From the NCBI RefSeq assembly GCF_039969785.1, contig NZ_JBDVNC010000037.1, positions 62,001-126,000 of the forward strand: a stretch of DNA of 64,000 nt, written 5' to 3'. Below, one piece after another: positions 33,904 through 42,317 of the stretch. The position numbers and the translations under genes were made by a program. Source of the DNA: Shimia sp039969785 (GTDB lineage Bacteria > Pseudomonadota > Alphaproteobacteria > Rhodobacterales > Rhodobacteraceae). The notes beneath the pieces are model-generated. The model saw only the letters and a list, made by a program, of their open reading frames with translations, did no database searches and was not told where the DNA came from. How positions within the stretch are numbered: position 1 is the first letter of the stretch; every line of letters begins with the position of its first letter.

Positions 33904-35136
33904 ATGAAACTGCAAGATCTCGACATCATCGTCACGGCGCCACCCGCACCCGGCTGGGGCGGGCGCTATTGGATACTGGTCAAAGTTACAACCGACACCG
34001 GCATCATCGGCTGGGGCGAATGTTATGCATCTTCGATTGGTCCCGACGCCATGATACTTGTCATCCGGGACGTGTTTCAGCGGTATTTCTCGGGCGAAAA
34101 CCCTGAAAATATCGAACGCCTGTTCCGTCGCACATATTCGTCGGGCTTTACCCAGCGCCCCGACCTCACGGTGATGGGCGCGTTTTCCGGGTTAGAAATC
34201 GCCTGCTGGGACATCCTTGGCAAAGATCGTGATCGACCGGTATACGCACTGATCGGCGGTCAGATGAACGACCGCTTGCGCGCCTATACCTATCTCTACC
34301 CCCTGCCACATCATGACATCGACGCCTTCTGGTCCTCACCCGAACTGGCCGCAGAAAGCGCGCTGGCCATGGTCGACAAAGGCTTTACGGCCGTCAAATT
34401 CGACCCCGCAGGCCCCTATACGATGCGGGGCGGACACATGCCCGCGATGAACGACATCACGAAATCCGTCGCCTTCTGCAGCGCTATCCGCCAGGCCATT
34501 GGCGACCGTGCGGACCTTTTGTTTGGCACGCATGGCCAGTTTTCCACGGCGGGCGCAATCCGTCTTGGCACGGCATTGGAACCTTATTCACCCCTCTGGT
34601 TCGAAGAACCGGTCCCGCCAGACAATATTGCGGAAATGGCCAAGGTTGCGGCCGCTGTCACTACGCCAGTTGCAACCGGTGAACGGCTCACCACCAAGGC
34701 GGAGTTTGGCGAGGTTCTGCGCCAGGGCGCGGCCACCATCCTGCAACCGGCACTTGGACGTGCGGGGGGGATCTGGGAGATGAAAAAGGTGGCGGCAATT
34801 GCCGAGGTTTATAACGCTCAAATGGCGCCCCACCTTTATGCAGGACCCATCGAATGGGCCGCAAATATCCAGCTGGGCGTATCAATCCCCAACTGCCTGT
34901 TGATTGAAACCATCGAAACCGAGTTTCACGCCAACCTGATCCGTCATGCGATCTCGGTCAAAGACGGGTTCATCACCGCACCCACGGCTCCGGGGCTTGG
35001 CATCACCGTCGACGAAGACCTCGCCCGCGCGCATCCCTACACCGACACCGGCCTGCATCTGGAAATGCAAGATGCGCCCTGCGCCTACCGGGGCGGCAAC
35101 AACTTTGTCGGGGGCGCTCCGGTCAAAACAGAATGA
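33904..35136 (+). CDS. Mandelate racemase/muconate lactonizing enzyme family protein (sugar-acid dehydratase-like)
   Basis: A 410-residue enolase-superfamily enzyme. The capping domain (WGGRYWILVKVTTDTGIIGWGECYA) precedes the barrel. KFDPAG on strand 2, LLFGTHGQFST on strand 3, WFEEPVPPDN on strand 4, ATGERLTT on strand 5 and the QMAPHLYAGPIEWAANIQL segment near strand 7 suggest a Lys/His-type acid-sugar dehydratase or cycloisomerase. AAGGA precedes the ATG. The exact substrate (galactonate-, glucarate- or fuconate-like) cannot be read from the sequence. Confidence 0.88.
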   Translation: MKLQDLDIIVTAPPAPGWGGRYWILVKVTTDTGIIGWGECYASSIGPDAMILVIRDVFQRYFSGENPENIERLFRRTYSSGFTQRPDLTVMGAFSGLEIACWDILGKDRDRPVYALIGGQMNDRLRAYTYLYPLPHHDIDAFWSSPELAAESALAMVDKGFTAVKFDPAGPYTMRGGHMPAMNDITKSVAFCSAIRQAIGDRADLLFGTHGQFSTAGAIRLGTALEPYSPLWFEEPVPPDNIAEMAKVAAAVTTPVATGERLTTKAEFGEVLRQGAATILQPALGRAGGIWEMKKVAAIAEVYNAQMAPHLYAGPIEWAANIQLGVSIPNCLLIETIETEFHANLIRHAISVKDGFITAPTAPGLGITVDEDLARAHPYTDTGLHLEMQDAPCAYRGGNNFVGGAPVKTE

Positions 35137-35176
35137 CAATGGGCACAAGATACAACCTTTCGCAATTCGGTGACCC

Positions 35177-35896
35177 ATGAAAACAGATCAACGTGCAATT
35201 GCGGCAGCGCACAACAATGCGGATTGGTATGGCGCGGTCTTCGCGGCGCACCGGCTTCAATTCAAGCGCCTGCCATATGCCTTTGTCGGACTGGACACGG
35301 CGCCTCCTTACTATTCCAACATGACGATAACCTCACCCGAACCCTGGGATGCGATCCTGTCAGAGCTGGCCCGATTGTCAGCGCGTTTTGGCGGCAAACT
35401 GGGTATCAAAGACAGCTTTTGCCAGCTCGATTTACAAACACACGGTTTCAAGGTTCTGTTTGAGGCATCGTGGATTTGGAGGGACCCGAAACCTTCAAAG
35501 ATGCCAGATGGGTGGGCTGTCGTGAGTGAGGCGACACACCTAGAACTGTGGGAAGACGGATGGCGACGCAATGGCTCCCCAACCGATCAACGCATGTTTC
35601 CAGAAACCCTGCTTGATCGCAAAGACGTCTGTTTTCTTGGTCGTCTTGACCAAAACCGGTTTGTCGCGGGATGTATCGTCAACCGTTCAGAAGGCTGTTT
35701 GGGACTGTCCAATGTGTTTAGCGAAAACCCCACCGGGGCACAATTTGGCGACGCAGTGAACGCAGCGGCTTCCATGGATGAACGTTGCGCCCTGGTGGGC
35801 TATGAATCCGGTGCTGATCTTACCTTTGCAATTCAAAACGAATTTCAAACCGTGGGCAATCTGCGCATACTCAAAGCCCAAAACGCCATTTTCTAG
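35177..35896 (+). CDS. Conserved hypothetical, GNAT-like fold
   Basis: A 239-residue soluble protein. I do not recognise the family with certainty. The second half (FLGRLDQNRFVAGCIVNRSEGCLGLSNVF, then ALVGYESGADLTFAIQNEFQTVGNLRIL) has the rhythm of an N-acetyltransferase core and C-terminal strand, but no clear RxxGxG/A acetyl-CoA loop is seen. It starts 41 bases after the enolase-family gene with no clear Shine-Dalgarno. Codon use looks less GC-biased than its neighbours. Confidence 0.65.
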   Translation: MKTDQRAIAAAHNNADWYGAVFAAHRLQFKRLPYAFVGLDTAPPYYSNMTITSPEPWDAILSELARLSARFGGKLGIKDSFCQLDLQTHGFKVLFEASWIWRDPKPSKMPDGWAVVSEATHLELWEDGWRRNGSPTDQRMFPETLLDRKDVCFLGRLDQNRFVAGCIVNRSEGCLGLSNVFSENPTGAQFGDAVNAAASMDERCALVGYESGADLTFAIQNEFQTVGNLRILKAQNAIF

Positions 35897-36027
35897 GGTC
35901 GCAAGCCCAAGCACAGTTTTGACCGACCTGATGCCACTTCGTGTTCACGAAGCTCTGATAACCTGCAATCTCGCCTTGTTCACAATCCCATGTTAAGAGG
36001 AGGAGGCAAGACCAAGGAACGACGCGC

Positions 36028-36354
36028 GTGAATATGCAAAAACCACCAGCCCCGCCCTCTGAAATGGCCCGCAGTGCCGCCACTGCCGCCGCCTATCTTA
36101 AAACGCTTGCTCACGAAGGACGCCTTATGATCCTGTGCCATCTTGGCTCGGGGGAAAAGTCAGTGGGCGAACTGGAAAGCCTGCTGGAAATCCGTCAGGC
36201 CGCCGTCAGCCAGATGCTGGCCCGTTTGCGCGAAGAGGGGCTTGTCACCACACGGCGTGATGGCAAGACAATCCATTATTCTCTGGCCGATAATAACACT
36301 GCCGAAGTCATTGGAATGCTCTACCGGCTGTTTTGCAGCCCGAACCCAGACTGA
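36028..36354 (+). CDS. ArsR-family transcriptional regulator
   Basis: A 108-residue winged helix-turn-helix protein: LKTLAHEGRLMILCHL, then VGELESLLEIRQAAVSQMLARLREEGLVTTRRDGKTIHYSL. It lacks the CxCxxC metal site of ArsR/SmtB, so it is more likely of the BigR/SoxR-like or other non-metal subgroup. The start is GTG at 36028 with AAGGA 9 bases upstream. It sits immediately before the helicase gene (17 bases from stop to proposed start) and may be in the same transcript. Confidence 0.88.
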   Translation: MNMQKPPAPPSEMARSAATAAAYLKTLAHEGRLMILCHLGSGEKSVGELESLLEIRQAAVSQMLARLREEGLVTTRRDGKTIHYSLADNNTAEVIGMLYRLFCSPNPD

Positions 36355-36371
36355 CTGAGGGCAGACCGAAC

Positions 36372-38795
36372 TTGGCCGATCCGGGCGCCTTGCCCCCCGA
36401 TATCGAAAACTGGTTTTCCCGGCGTGGCTGGCACCCGCATCCGCACCAACGCGACATGGTGGCCCGCGCCGGAGCCCCCTGCCTGTTGCTGATCGCCCCG
36501 ACCGGGGGCGGCAAAACCATGGCCGGTTTTCTGCCCACGCTGGCCGAATTCGCCCGGGCGCCGCATGATGGCCTGCACACGCTTTATGTCTCTCCGCTCA
36601 AGGCGCTGGCCGCAGACATTAAACGCAACCTGCGCACACCGGTTGATGAAATGGGGCTCGATATCCGTATCGAGGACCGCACCGGGGACACGTCAAATAC
36701 AGTCAAAAAACGCCAACGCGCCGATCCTCCGCATATTCTGCTGACAACCCCCGAAAGCCTCGCGCTTTTGACATCCTACCCGGATGCGCCGCGCATTTTC
36801 GCAGGCCTGCAACGGGTGATCGTCGACGAAATTCACGCATTGGCCGAAAGCAAACGCGGCGATCAGCTGTTTCTGGCGTTGGCGCGCCTGCAATCGCTTT
36901 GCCCGGGCCTGCGCCGCGTCGGCTTGTCTGCCACCGTGAACCGCCCCGAGGACATCGCCACCCTGCTCGCCCGCAACCCTGACCCTTGCGAAATTGTCAC
37001 CGCCGACCCCGGCCCTGACCCCGACATCACCATGCTGGAAACAACCGAGGCTCCGCCATGGTCCGGCGGCGGTGCGGCTTATTCTATTCCGGCCGTGCTC
37101 GAACAGGTCAAACAGCACAAAACCACATTGATCTTTCACAACACCCGCGCACAGGCCGAGATTTTCTTTCATAACCTCTGGCTGGCCAATGACGACGACC
37201 TGCCAATCGGCATCCATCACGGCAGCCTTGACCGGGTTCAGCGCGAACGCGTCGAAGCGGCTATGGTGCGCGGCGACCTGCGCGCCATCGTCTGCACCGG
37301 GTCACTGGATCTGGGCATCGATTGGGGCGATGTTGATCTGGTCATTCAGGTTGGCGCGCCTAAAAACGTCAAACGTCTGGTTCAAAGGATCGGACGCGCA
37401 AATCACCGCTATAACGCGCCATCCAAAGCGATACTCGTTCCGGCCAATCGCTGGGAAGTCGTTGAATGCGTCGCAGCACTTCAGGCCGCCCACGCACATG
37501 ATCTGGATGGCGACCCGCGCGGCGCCGGACCACATGACGTCTTGTGCCAGCATATCCTGCTGACCGCCGCCGCCGGGCCCTTTGATGCCGGCGATTTATA
37601 TACTGAAATGAGCGCATCCGGGGCCTTTGTTGACCTGACACGCGCCGCGTTTGACGCCTGTCTGGATTTCTGTGCCACCGGCGGGTACGCATTGCGGGCC
37701 TATGATCGCTGGCAGCGGCTTTTGCAGCGCGCTGACGGCCAATGGCAACTGCGCGACCCACGCGCGGCCGCCGCTATCCGCATGAACGCGGGCACGATTC
37801 AAGACACCGATACGCTCAAAGTACGCCTGAAACGCAATCGCGGTGGCAAGCCGCTGGGAGAAGTTGAGGAAAACTTTGCGGCCTCACTCAGCGCCGGTGA
37901 CACCTTTCTGATCGGTGGGCAGATTGTGCGGTATGAAGGCCTGCGCGAAATGACCGTCGAAGTTTCGCGCAATGCTGCAAGAAAGCCGCGCATTGCTGTG
38001 TTTTCAGGCACAAAATTCTCAACGTCGACACAGCTGAACCAGCGCATCCTGCGCTACCTTCAACAAGACAGCTGGGCCGAACTGCCACCGCACACCGCCG
38101 ACTGGCTGAACCTGCAAAAAAGCATGTCTTGCCTGCCGGAACCCGGGCGGTTGCTGATTGAAAGCTTTCCCCGTGACGGGCGCGAAAACATATGTGTTTA
38201 CGGCTTTGCCGGACGCAACGCGCAACAAACCCTTGGGTTGCTGTTAACAAAGCGTATGGAGGAAACCGGCCTCGCGCCCATGGGGTTCGTATCCACAGAT
38301 TATGCAACATTGATCTGGGGACTGGACGCAGTGACTGATCCAACGCCTCTGTTTGATCTCAATGCTTTGCGCGATGGTCTTGACGGCTGGATGGCGGGCA
38401 ATACCTTGATGAAACGCACCTTTCGCGGCGTCGCCACAATTGCCGGACTGATCGAACGCAACACGCCGGGCAAACGCAAATCCGGGCGTCAGGCGACATT
38501 TAGCTCTGATATACTCTATGACACTTTGCTGAAATACGACCCTGATCACCTGTTGATGCAGATCACCCGGACCGAAGCCATGCGCGGGCTGGTCGATTTT
38601 GCCCGCATTGAAGACATGCTGGAGCGCGTCTCGGGACGGATCGATCTGAAACGCACCCCCCATGTAACCCCATTTTCCGCGCCTTTGTTTTTGGAAATGG
38701 GTAAGGTTTCTGTCCAGAGCGGCAGCGCAGAGGAACGTCTTCTGGCAGAGGAGACCGACGCGCTGATGAAGGAAAGCGGGCTCGCCAAAATGTAG
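36372..38795 (+). CDS. Ligase-associated DNA-repair DEXH-box helicase (Lhr family)
   Basis: An 807-residue SF2 helicase. Walker A is APTGGGKTMAGFLP, Walker B is VDEIHALAESKRGDQL, motif III is GLSATVNRP, and motif VI is QRIGRANHRYN. The Lhr-core winged-helix and C-terminal DUF4175/Lhr domain regions follow. Together with the adjacent pdeM it matches the ligase-associated DNA damage response set; the ligase and exonuclease members lie outside the window. The start is proposed as TTG 36372, with GAGG upstream and after the ArsR stop codon; TTG 36333 would overlap the ArsR gene. Confidence 0.93.
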   Translation: MADPGALPPDIENWFSRRGWHPHPHQRDMVARAGAPCLLLIAPTGGGKTMAGFLPTLAEFARAPHDGLHTLYVSPLKALAADIKRNLRTPVDEMGLDIRIEDRTGDTSNTVKKRQRADPPHILLTTPESLALLTSYPDAPRIFAGLQRVIVDEIHALAESKRGDQLFLALARLQSLCPGLRRVGLSATVNRPEDIATLLARNPDPCEIVTADPGPDPDITMLETTEAPPWSGGGAAYSIPAVLEQVKQHKTTLIFHNTRAQAEIFFHNLWLANDDDLPIGIHHGSLDRVQRERVEAAMVRGDLRAIVCTGSLDLGIDWGDVDLVIQVGAPKNVKRLVQRIGRANHRYNAPSKAILVPANRWEVVECVAALQAAHAHDLDGDPRGAGPHDVLCQHILLTAAAGPFDAGDLYTEMSASGAFVDLTRAAFDACLDFCATGGYALRAYDRWQRLLQRADGQWQLRDPRAAAAIRMNAGTIQDTDTLKVRLKRNRGGKPLGEVEENFAASLSAGDTFLIGGQIVRYEGLREMTVEVSRNAARKPRIAVFSGTKFSTSTQLNQRILRYLQQDSWAELPPHTADWLNLQKSMSCLPEPGRLLIESFPRDGRENICVYGFAGRNAQQTLGLLLTKRMEETGLAPMGFVSTDYATLIWGLDAVTDPTPLFDLNALRDGLDGWMAGNTLMKRTFRGVATIAGLIERNTPGKRKSGRQATFSSDILYDTLLKYDPDHLLMQITRTEAMRGLVDFARIEDMLERVSGRIDLKRTPHVTPFSAPLFLEMGKVSVQSGSAEERLLAEETDALMKESGLAKM

Positions 38796-38911
38796 CATCT
38801 GGAGCGAACGCGCGGACAAAATTGCCCCCAATTGACGGCCGAATGTTCGATATGATCAAGCCGTCTCACATGTCTCTTGCGTCAGTTAGCCGGTACCGCT
38901 ACGAACGTATC

Positions 38912-39574
38912 ATGAACGGTTTGCAGTTTTCCCTTGCCGGAACAACCCTCACCGCCATGGGCTCCGGGGCGCTCTGGTGGGAGGAACAGAGGTTGCTGGT
39001 CCTGTCCGACCTGCACCTTGGGAAATCTGACCGGATCATACGACGCGGCGGCGCGGCTTTACCACCTTACGAAGTCCGCGATACGTTGATCCGTCTGGAA
39101 AATGACCTGACCCTGACCAATGCGGCCACCGTCGTGTGTCTTGGCGACAGTTTTGACGATAATGAAGCCGCGCGTTCCCTGCCCGAAACGGACCGGCTTT
39201 GGATCAATCGCTTACAGGCCGGACGCCGCTGGGTCTGGATCGAAGGCAATCATGACCCCGGGCCGATTGATCTGGGCGGCACGCATCTGGCCGAACTGCC
39301 ACTGCCACCGTTGACCTTTCGCCATATTGCGCAACCGGGCAAAAGCGGCGAAATTTCAGGGCATTATCACCCCAAAGTTCGGGTACAAACCCGCCTGCGC
39401 GCTATTTCGCGACCTGCGTTTCTGTTTGACAGCGACCGTGTCATTCTGCCTGCCTTTGGTACCTATACCGGCGGGCTGCGCAGTTCAGACGACGTATTGA
39501 GCGACCTGATGCGCCCCGAGGCGCGCGCGATCATCACCGGGCAAACGCCCCGCATGGTGTCCATGCCGCGCTAG
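38912..39574 (+). CDS. pdeM: Ligase-associated DNA-repair endonuclease PdeM
   Basis: A 220-residue calcineurin-like metallophosphoesterase. All metal-binding motifs are present: SDLHLGKSD, GDSFDDNE, GNHDPG and GHYHPK. PdeM-type nucleases accompany the Lhr-type helicase and an ATP-dependent ligase in bacterial DNA repair. The frame is open from 38822, but MNGLQFSLAGTTL at 38912 matches the family start; no strong ribosome site distinguishes them. It follows the helicase stop by about 115 bases. Confidence 0.9.
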   Translation: MNGLQFSLAGTTLTAMGSGALWWEEQRLLVLSDLHLGKSDRIIRRGGAALPPYEVRDTLIRLENDLTLTNAATVVCLGDSFDDNEAARSLPETDRLWINRLQAGRRWVWIEGNHDPGPIDLGGTHLAELPLPPLTFRHIAQPGKSGEISGHYHPKVRVQTRLRAISRPAFLFDSDRVILPAFGTYTGGLRSSDDVLSDLMRPEARAIITGQTPRMVSMPR

Positions 39575-39600
39575 CTTCGCCGCACGACCCGCTGATTTCT

Positions 39601-40365
39601 TCACAAAATCCCGGCCTTCTCTAACACTGGACGATAGTTTCGGCTGACAGGAACTTGCGTACCGCATGCCAGTGACAACATCGCACGTCCCTGACCATTA
39701 TGCGCGCTCCGAATGGCATCTTTTGCTACCCAGTGAGACCGATGCACCTGAAACCCTTCAACGCCCTCCATTTCGGCGATCGCATCGCTCAACCGCATAC
39801 GCACACATTTTTCACCGCGATCCGTCACGATTTTCACAAAATGGTCCGACACTGACAGGCACAGAATATAACTGCCAATATCGTCTGGCAGGCGTTGTGC
39901 CAAACGTGGTTTTACCCGGGTGACGGCACGTGATTCCAAACCAAAAGACAGCATCACAATGGCCCGGATAGTGACCACCGCGGCCGTTATCAACGCCACG
40001 TAACCAAAAGCCTGAGCAAAAGAAATATCCACCGAAGCGTCGGCAAATATCGACAATCGCCCTACCCCCCAGACCACAGGTGTAATCAACGACGTAGATA
40101 TGATCCCTTCCAGCGCAAAGCGAGTGATCACATGGCATTTTTTGATCATCAACAGCGACAGGGCATGCCCGCTATATCCCAAAACCACTGACAATGTTAT
40201 AATCAATGACCAATAGACGCTCCGCTGACCGGCATCCATGGACACAAATGTACCAAATGGCCCCGCCCCAATCGCGGCAACCGACAACAACAAACAAATT
40301 GCCCACAATCGGGGCTTAAACAATGACTGAAACGTCAGCCGAAAAACGAAACTCGTCCTTTTCAC
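39601..40365 (-). CDS. Membrane-bound LytTR-domain regulator
   Basis: A 254-residue protein with about four transmembrane helices (residues 20-150) and a C-terminal LytTR DNA-binding domain (YILCLSVSDHFVKIVTDRGEKCVRMRLSDAIAEMEGVEGFQVHRSHWV). It thus combines a membrane part with a DNA-binding output and needs no separate kinase. It is convergent with pdeM (26-base gap) and divergent from a thioesterase gene; direct repeats in the 120-bp divergent region are possible autoregulatory sites. The signal it senses is unknown. Confidence 0.9.
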   Translation of the reverse strand: MKRTSFVFRLTFQSLFKPRLWAICLLLSVAAIGAGPFGTFVSMDAGQRSVYWSLIITLSVVLGYSGHALSLLMIKKCHVITRFALEGIISTSLITPVVWGVGRLSIFADASVDISFAQAFGYVALITAAVVTIRAIVMLSFGLESRAVTRVKPRLAQRLPDDIGSYILCLSVSDHFVKIVTDRGEKCVRMRLSDAIAEMEGVEGFQVHRSHWVAKDAIRSAHNGQGRAMLSLACGTQVPVSRNYRPVLEKAGIL

Positions 40366-40387
40366 TGTATCACCTAGTGCCCTGCCC

Positions 40388-40422
40388 CTTTTGGAATAAG
40401 ATATTCATCTTCTTTTGGACTA
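40388..40422. promoter_or_regulatory. Direct repeats upstream of the LytTR gene
   Basis: CTTTTGGAATA (40388-40398) and CTTTTGGACTA (40412-40422) match at 10 of 11 positions and are 24 bp apart. A GAATA-AGA-TATTC dyad overlaps the first copy. LytTR proteins bind pairs of imperfect direct repeats, so autoregulation is a plausible inference. Confidence 0.4.
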
Positions 40423-40485
40423 TTCCGTAATTCAATTAAACACTCCAATTCGTCGCGGCCTTATTAATCAAAGAGACCCTCTTTT

Positions 40486-40923
40486 ATGCAATTATCTCCC
40501 GAAATCGAAAGAAAAGTGAAACACAGTTTCGTGAAGCAATCGATGATGGCCACTTTTTCAGCGAAACTGGTCTCTGTAGAACCAGGACGGGTTGAGATAA
40601 GTGCGCCGGTAGGCGCAAATTGTCTTCAGCAGCACGGATTTGGCCACGCCGCACTGACCTTTGGCATTGGCGATTCGGCGGCCGGGTACGCGGCATTGTC
40701 GGTCATGCCGCTGGAAACCGAAGTGTTGACGTCGGAAATGAAAATCCACCTGCTGGCACCGGCTAGGGGCGACATGTTGCACGCCATCGGGCGCGTCATA
40801 AAAACTGGAAAACGGTTGGTGATTGTTCAGGCCGACGTATTCGCCTGCACTGGTTCGGACCGCAGTCATATCGCCTTTCTGACCGGCACAATGATCCCCG
40901 TATCAGCCACTTCCAAGGCTTAA
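40486..40923 (+). CDS. PaaI-type hotdog-fold thioesterase
   Basis: A 145-residue hotdog protein. The helix-loop GFGHAALTFGIGDSAAGYAALS and the strands VLTSEMKIHLLAPARGDMLHAIGRVIKTGKRLVIVQADVFA follow the PaaI/YdiI thioesterase pattern. It would hydrolyse an acyl-CoA of unknown chain. The usual catalytic Asp/Glu after HGG is replaced in context by QQHGFGHAAL, so activity should not be assumed. An AAAGAG/CTCTTT hairpin sits immediately before the ATG. Confidence 0.82.
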   Translation: MQLSPEIERKVKHSFVKQSMMATFSAKLVSVEPGRVEISAPVGANCLQQHGFGHAALTFGIGDSAAGYAALSVMPLETEVLTSEMKIHLLAPARGDMLHAIGRVIKTGKRLVIVQADVFACTGSDRSHIAFLTGTMIPVSATSKA

Positions 40924-40977
40924 AACCAGCGACGGTCCAGAGAGCCGCCCCTAAATTCTTCACATTAGGTCAATAAC

Positions 40978-41880
40978 TTAGACCGTCAGCCCCTCGGGTT
41001 CTTCCAACCCATTGGCACGGCAACAGGCGGTGATTGTGTTGGCCAGCAAACACGCAATCGTCATTGGACCGACACCGCCGGGTACAGGGGTGATAGCACC
41101 CGCGACCGCGGCAGCACTTTGGAAATGCACATCACCCACAAGCCGCGTTTTGCCTTCGCCTCTTTCGGGGGCGTCGATCCGGTTGATGCCTACGTCAATC
41201 ACCGTCGCACCCTCTTTGATCCATTCTCCGCGTACCATTTCCGGGCGCCCTACCGCAGCCACAACAATATCCGCGCGCCGCACAACATCCGGCAAATCTT
41301 TGGTCCGCGAATGGGCAATCGTCACGGTACAGCTGTCGCCCAGCAACAGCTGCGCCATCGGCTTGCCGACAAGGTTTGACCGCCCCACGACCACTGCATT
41401 CAGGCCCGACAGTGATCCAAGACGATCCCGAAGCAACATCAGGCTTCCAAGGGGTGTGCAACTGATCAATGCGGCCTGGCCCGCAGCCAAACGGCCCGCG
41501 TTGGTCACACTGAGCCCATCCACATCTTTCGCAGGATCAATTCGGGCCACAATTGCACGTTCGTCCAAATGATCCGGAACCGGAAACTGACACAGAATAC
41601 CATGAACTGCAGGGTCAGCATTCAATTTATCAATAAGGGCAAACAGCTCGGCTTCGGATACATCGGCGTCCAGCTTGTGCTCGAAACTGCTCATGCCCAC
41701 TTCGACGGTCATCTTGCCTTTTGAGCGCACATAAACCTGGCTGGCCGGATCTTCACCGACCAGAACAACGGCCAGACCGGGTGTAATGCCGTTTTCTTCT
41801 TTCAACCGGGTCACGTGGCTTGCCACTTTTTCCCGTACCGTAGCCGCAAAAGCTTTCCCATCAATGATCTGAGCCGTCAT
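40978..41880 (-). CDS. folD: Methylenetetrahydrofolate dehydrogenase/cyclohydrolase
   Basis: A 300-residue bifunctional enzyme interconverting 5,10-methylene- and 10-formyl-tetrahydrofolate. The active-site segment VGEDPASQVYVRSKGK contains Tyr50 and Lys54. The Rossmann motif VVVGRSNLVGKPMAQLL and the C-terminal TPVPGGVGPMTIACLL are canonical. AGGAG lies 7 bases before the ATG. It is downstream of fhs and a chorismate mutase on the same strand, so folD and fhs form a one-carbon module; the mutase between them is probably co-transcribed. Confidence 0.97.
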   Translation of the reverse strand: MTAQIIDGKAFAATVREKVASHVTRLKEENGITPGLAVVLVGEDPASQVYVRSKGKMTVEVGMSSFEHKLDADVSEAELFALIDKLNADPAVHGILCQFPVPDHLDERAIVARIDPAKDVDGLSVTNAGRLAAGQAALISCTPLGSLMLLRDRLGSLSGLNAVVVGRSNLVGKPMAQLLLGDSCTVTIAHSRTKDLPDVVRRADIVVAAVGRPEMVRGEWIKEGATVIDVGINRIDAPERGEGKTRLVGDVHFQSAAAVAGAITPVPGGVGPMTIACLLANTITACCRANGLEEPEGLTV

Positions 41881-41954
41881 CTCATGTCTCCTGTCGGATC
41901 CTGATCAGACCCCAGCCTGACCGTTTTGCCAATGCTGCCACACCTCACGGCCTG

Positions 41955-42251
41955 TCAGCTGAATTCAATGCTGCGCGCCTCACGTGCAATCGACCAGTCG
42001 ATCAGGTGGCGCCACAATGCCTCTACCAGTTCCGGGTCCAATCCCCCGTCAACGGCTGTGGCACGCACCGAGGCGATCACCTCTTCGACACGTGCCGGAA
42101 TTGAGGCCGGCAATCCGGCCTCTTTCTTGATGTCTACCGCCCGGTCGATATAGCCGACACGCCGCGCCAAAAGCTGAACAAGTTCAGTGTCCAACGCGTC
42201 GATCTGGGCCCGCAGGGCAGGCATATCGGGGCAGTCGGCGGGGCTCAGCAT
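41955..42251 (-). CDS. Chorismate mutase (AroQ type)
   Basis: A 98-residue all-helical protein: LRAQIDALDTELVQLLARRVGYIDRAVDIKKE with the conserved Arg/Lys pair, then IPARVEEVIASVRATAVDGGLDPELVEALWRHLIDWSIARE. It converts chorismate to prephenate for Phe/Tyr synthesis; isochorismate pyruvate lyases share this fold. The ATG at 42251 is chosen because GGAG lies 8 bases upstream; the longer frame from 42281 lacks this. It sits between fhs and folD. Confidence 0.88.
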   Translation of the reverse strand: MLSPADCPDMPALRAQIDALDTELVQLLARRVGYIDRAVDIKKEAGLPASIPARVEEVIASVRATAVDGGLDPELVEALWRHLIDWSIAREARSIEFS

Positions 42252-42317
42252 CACAGCTCTCCTTGTGGACAATCTGCGCATGCCCTACCCCGCCTGACCC
42301 CGATCCGCAATCGAGTA

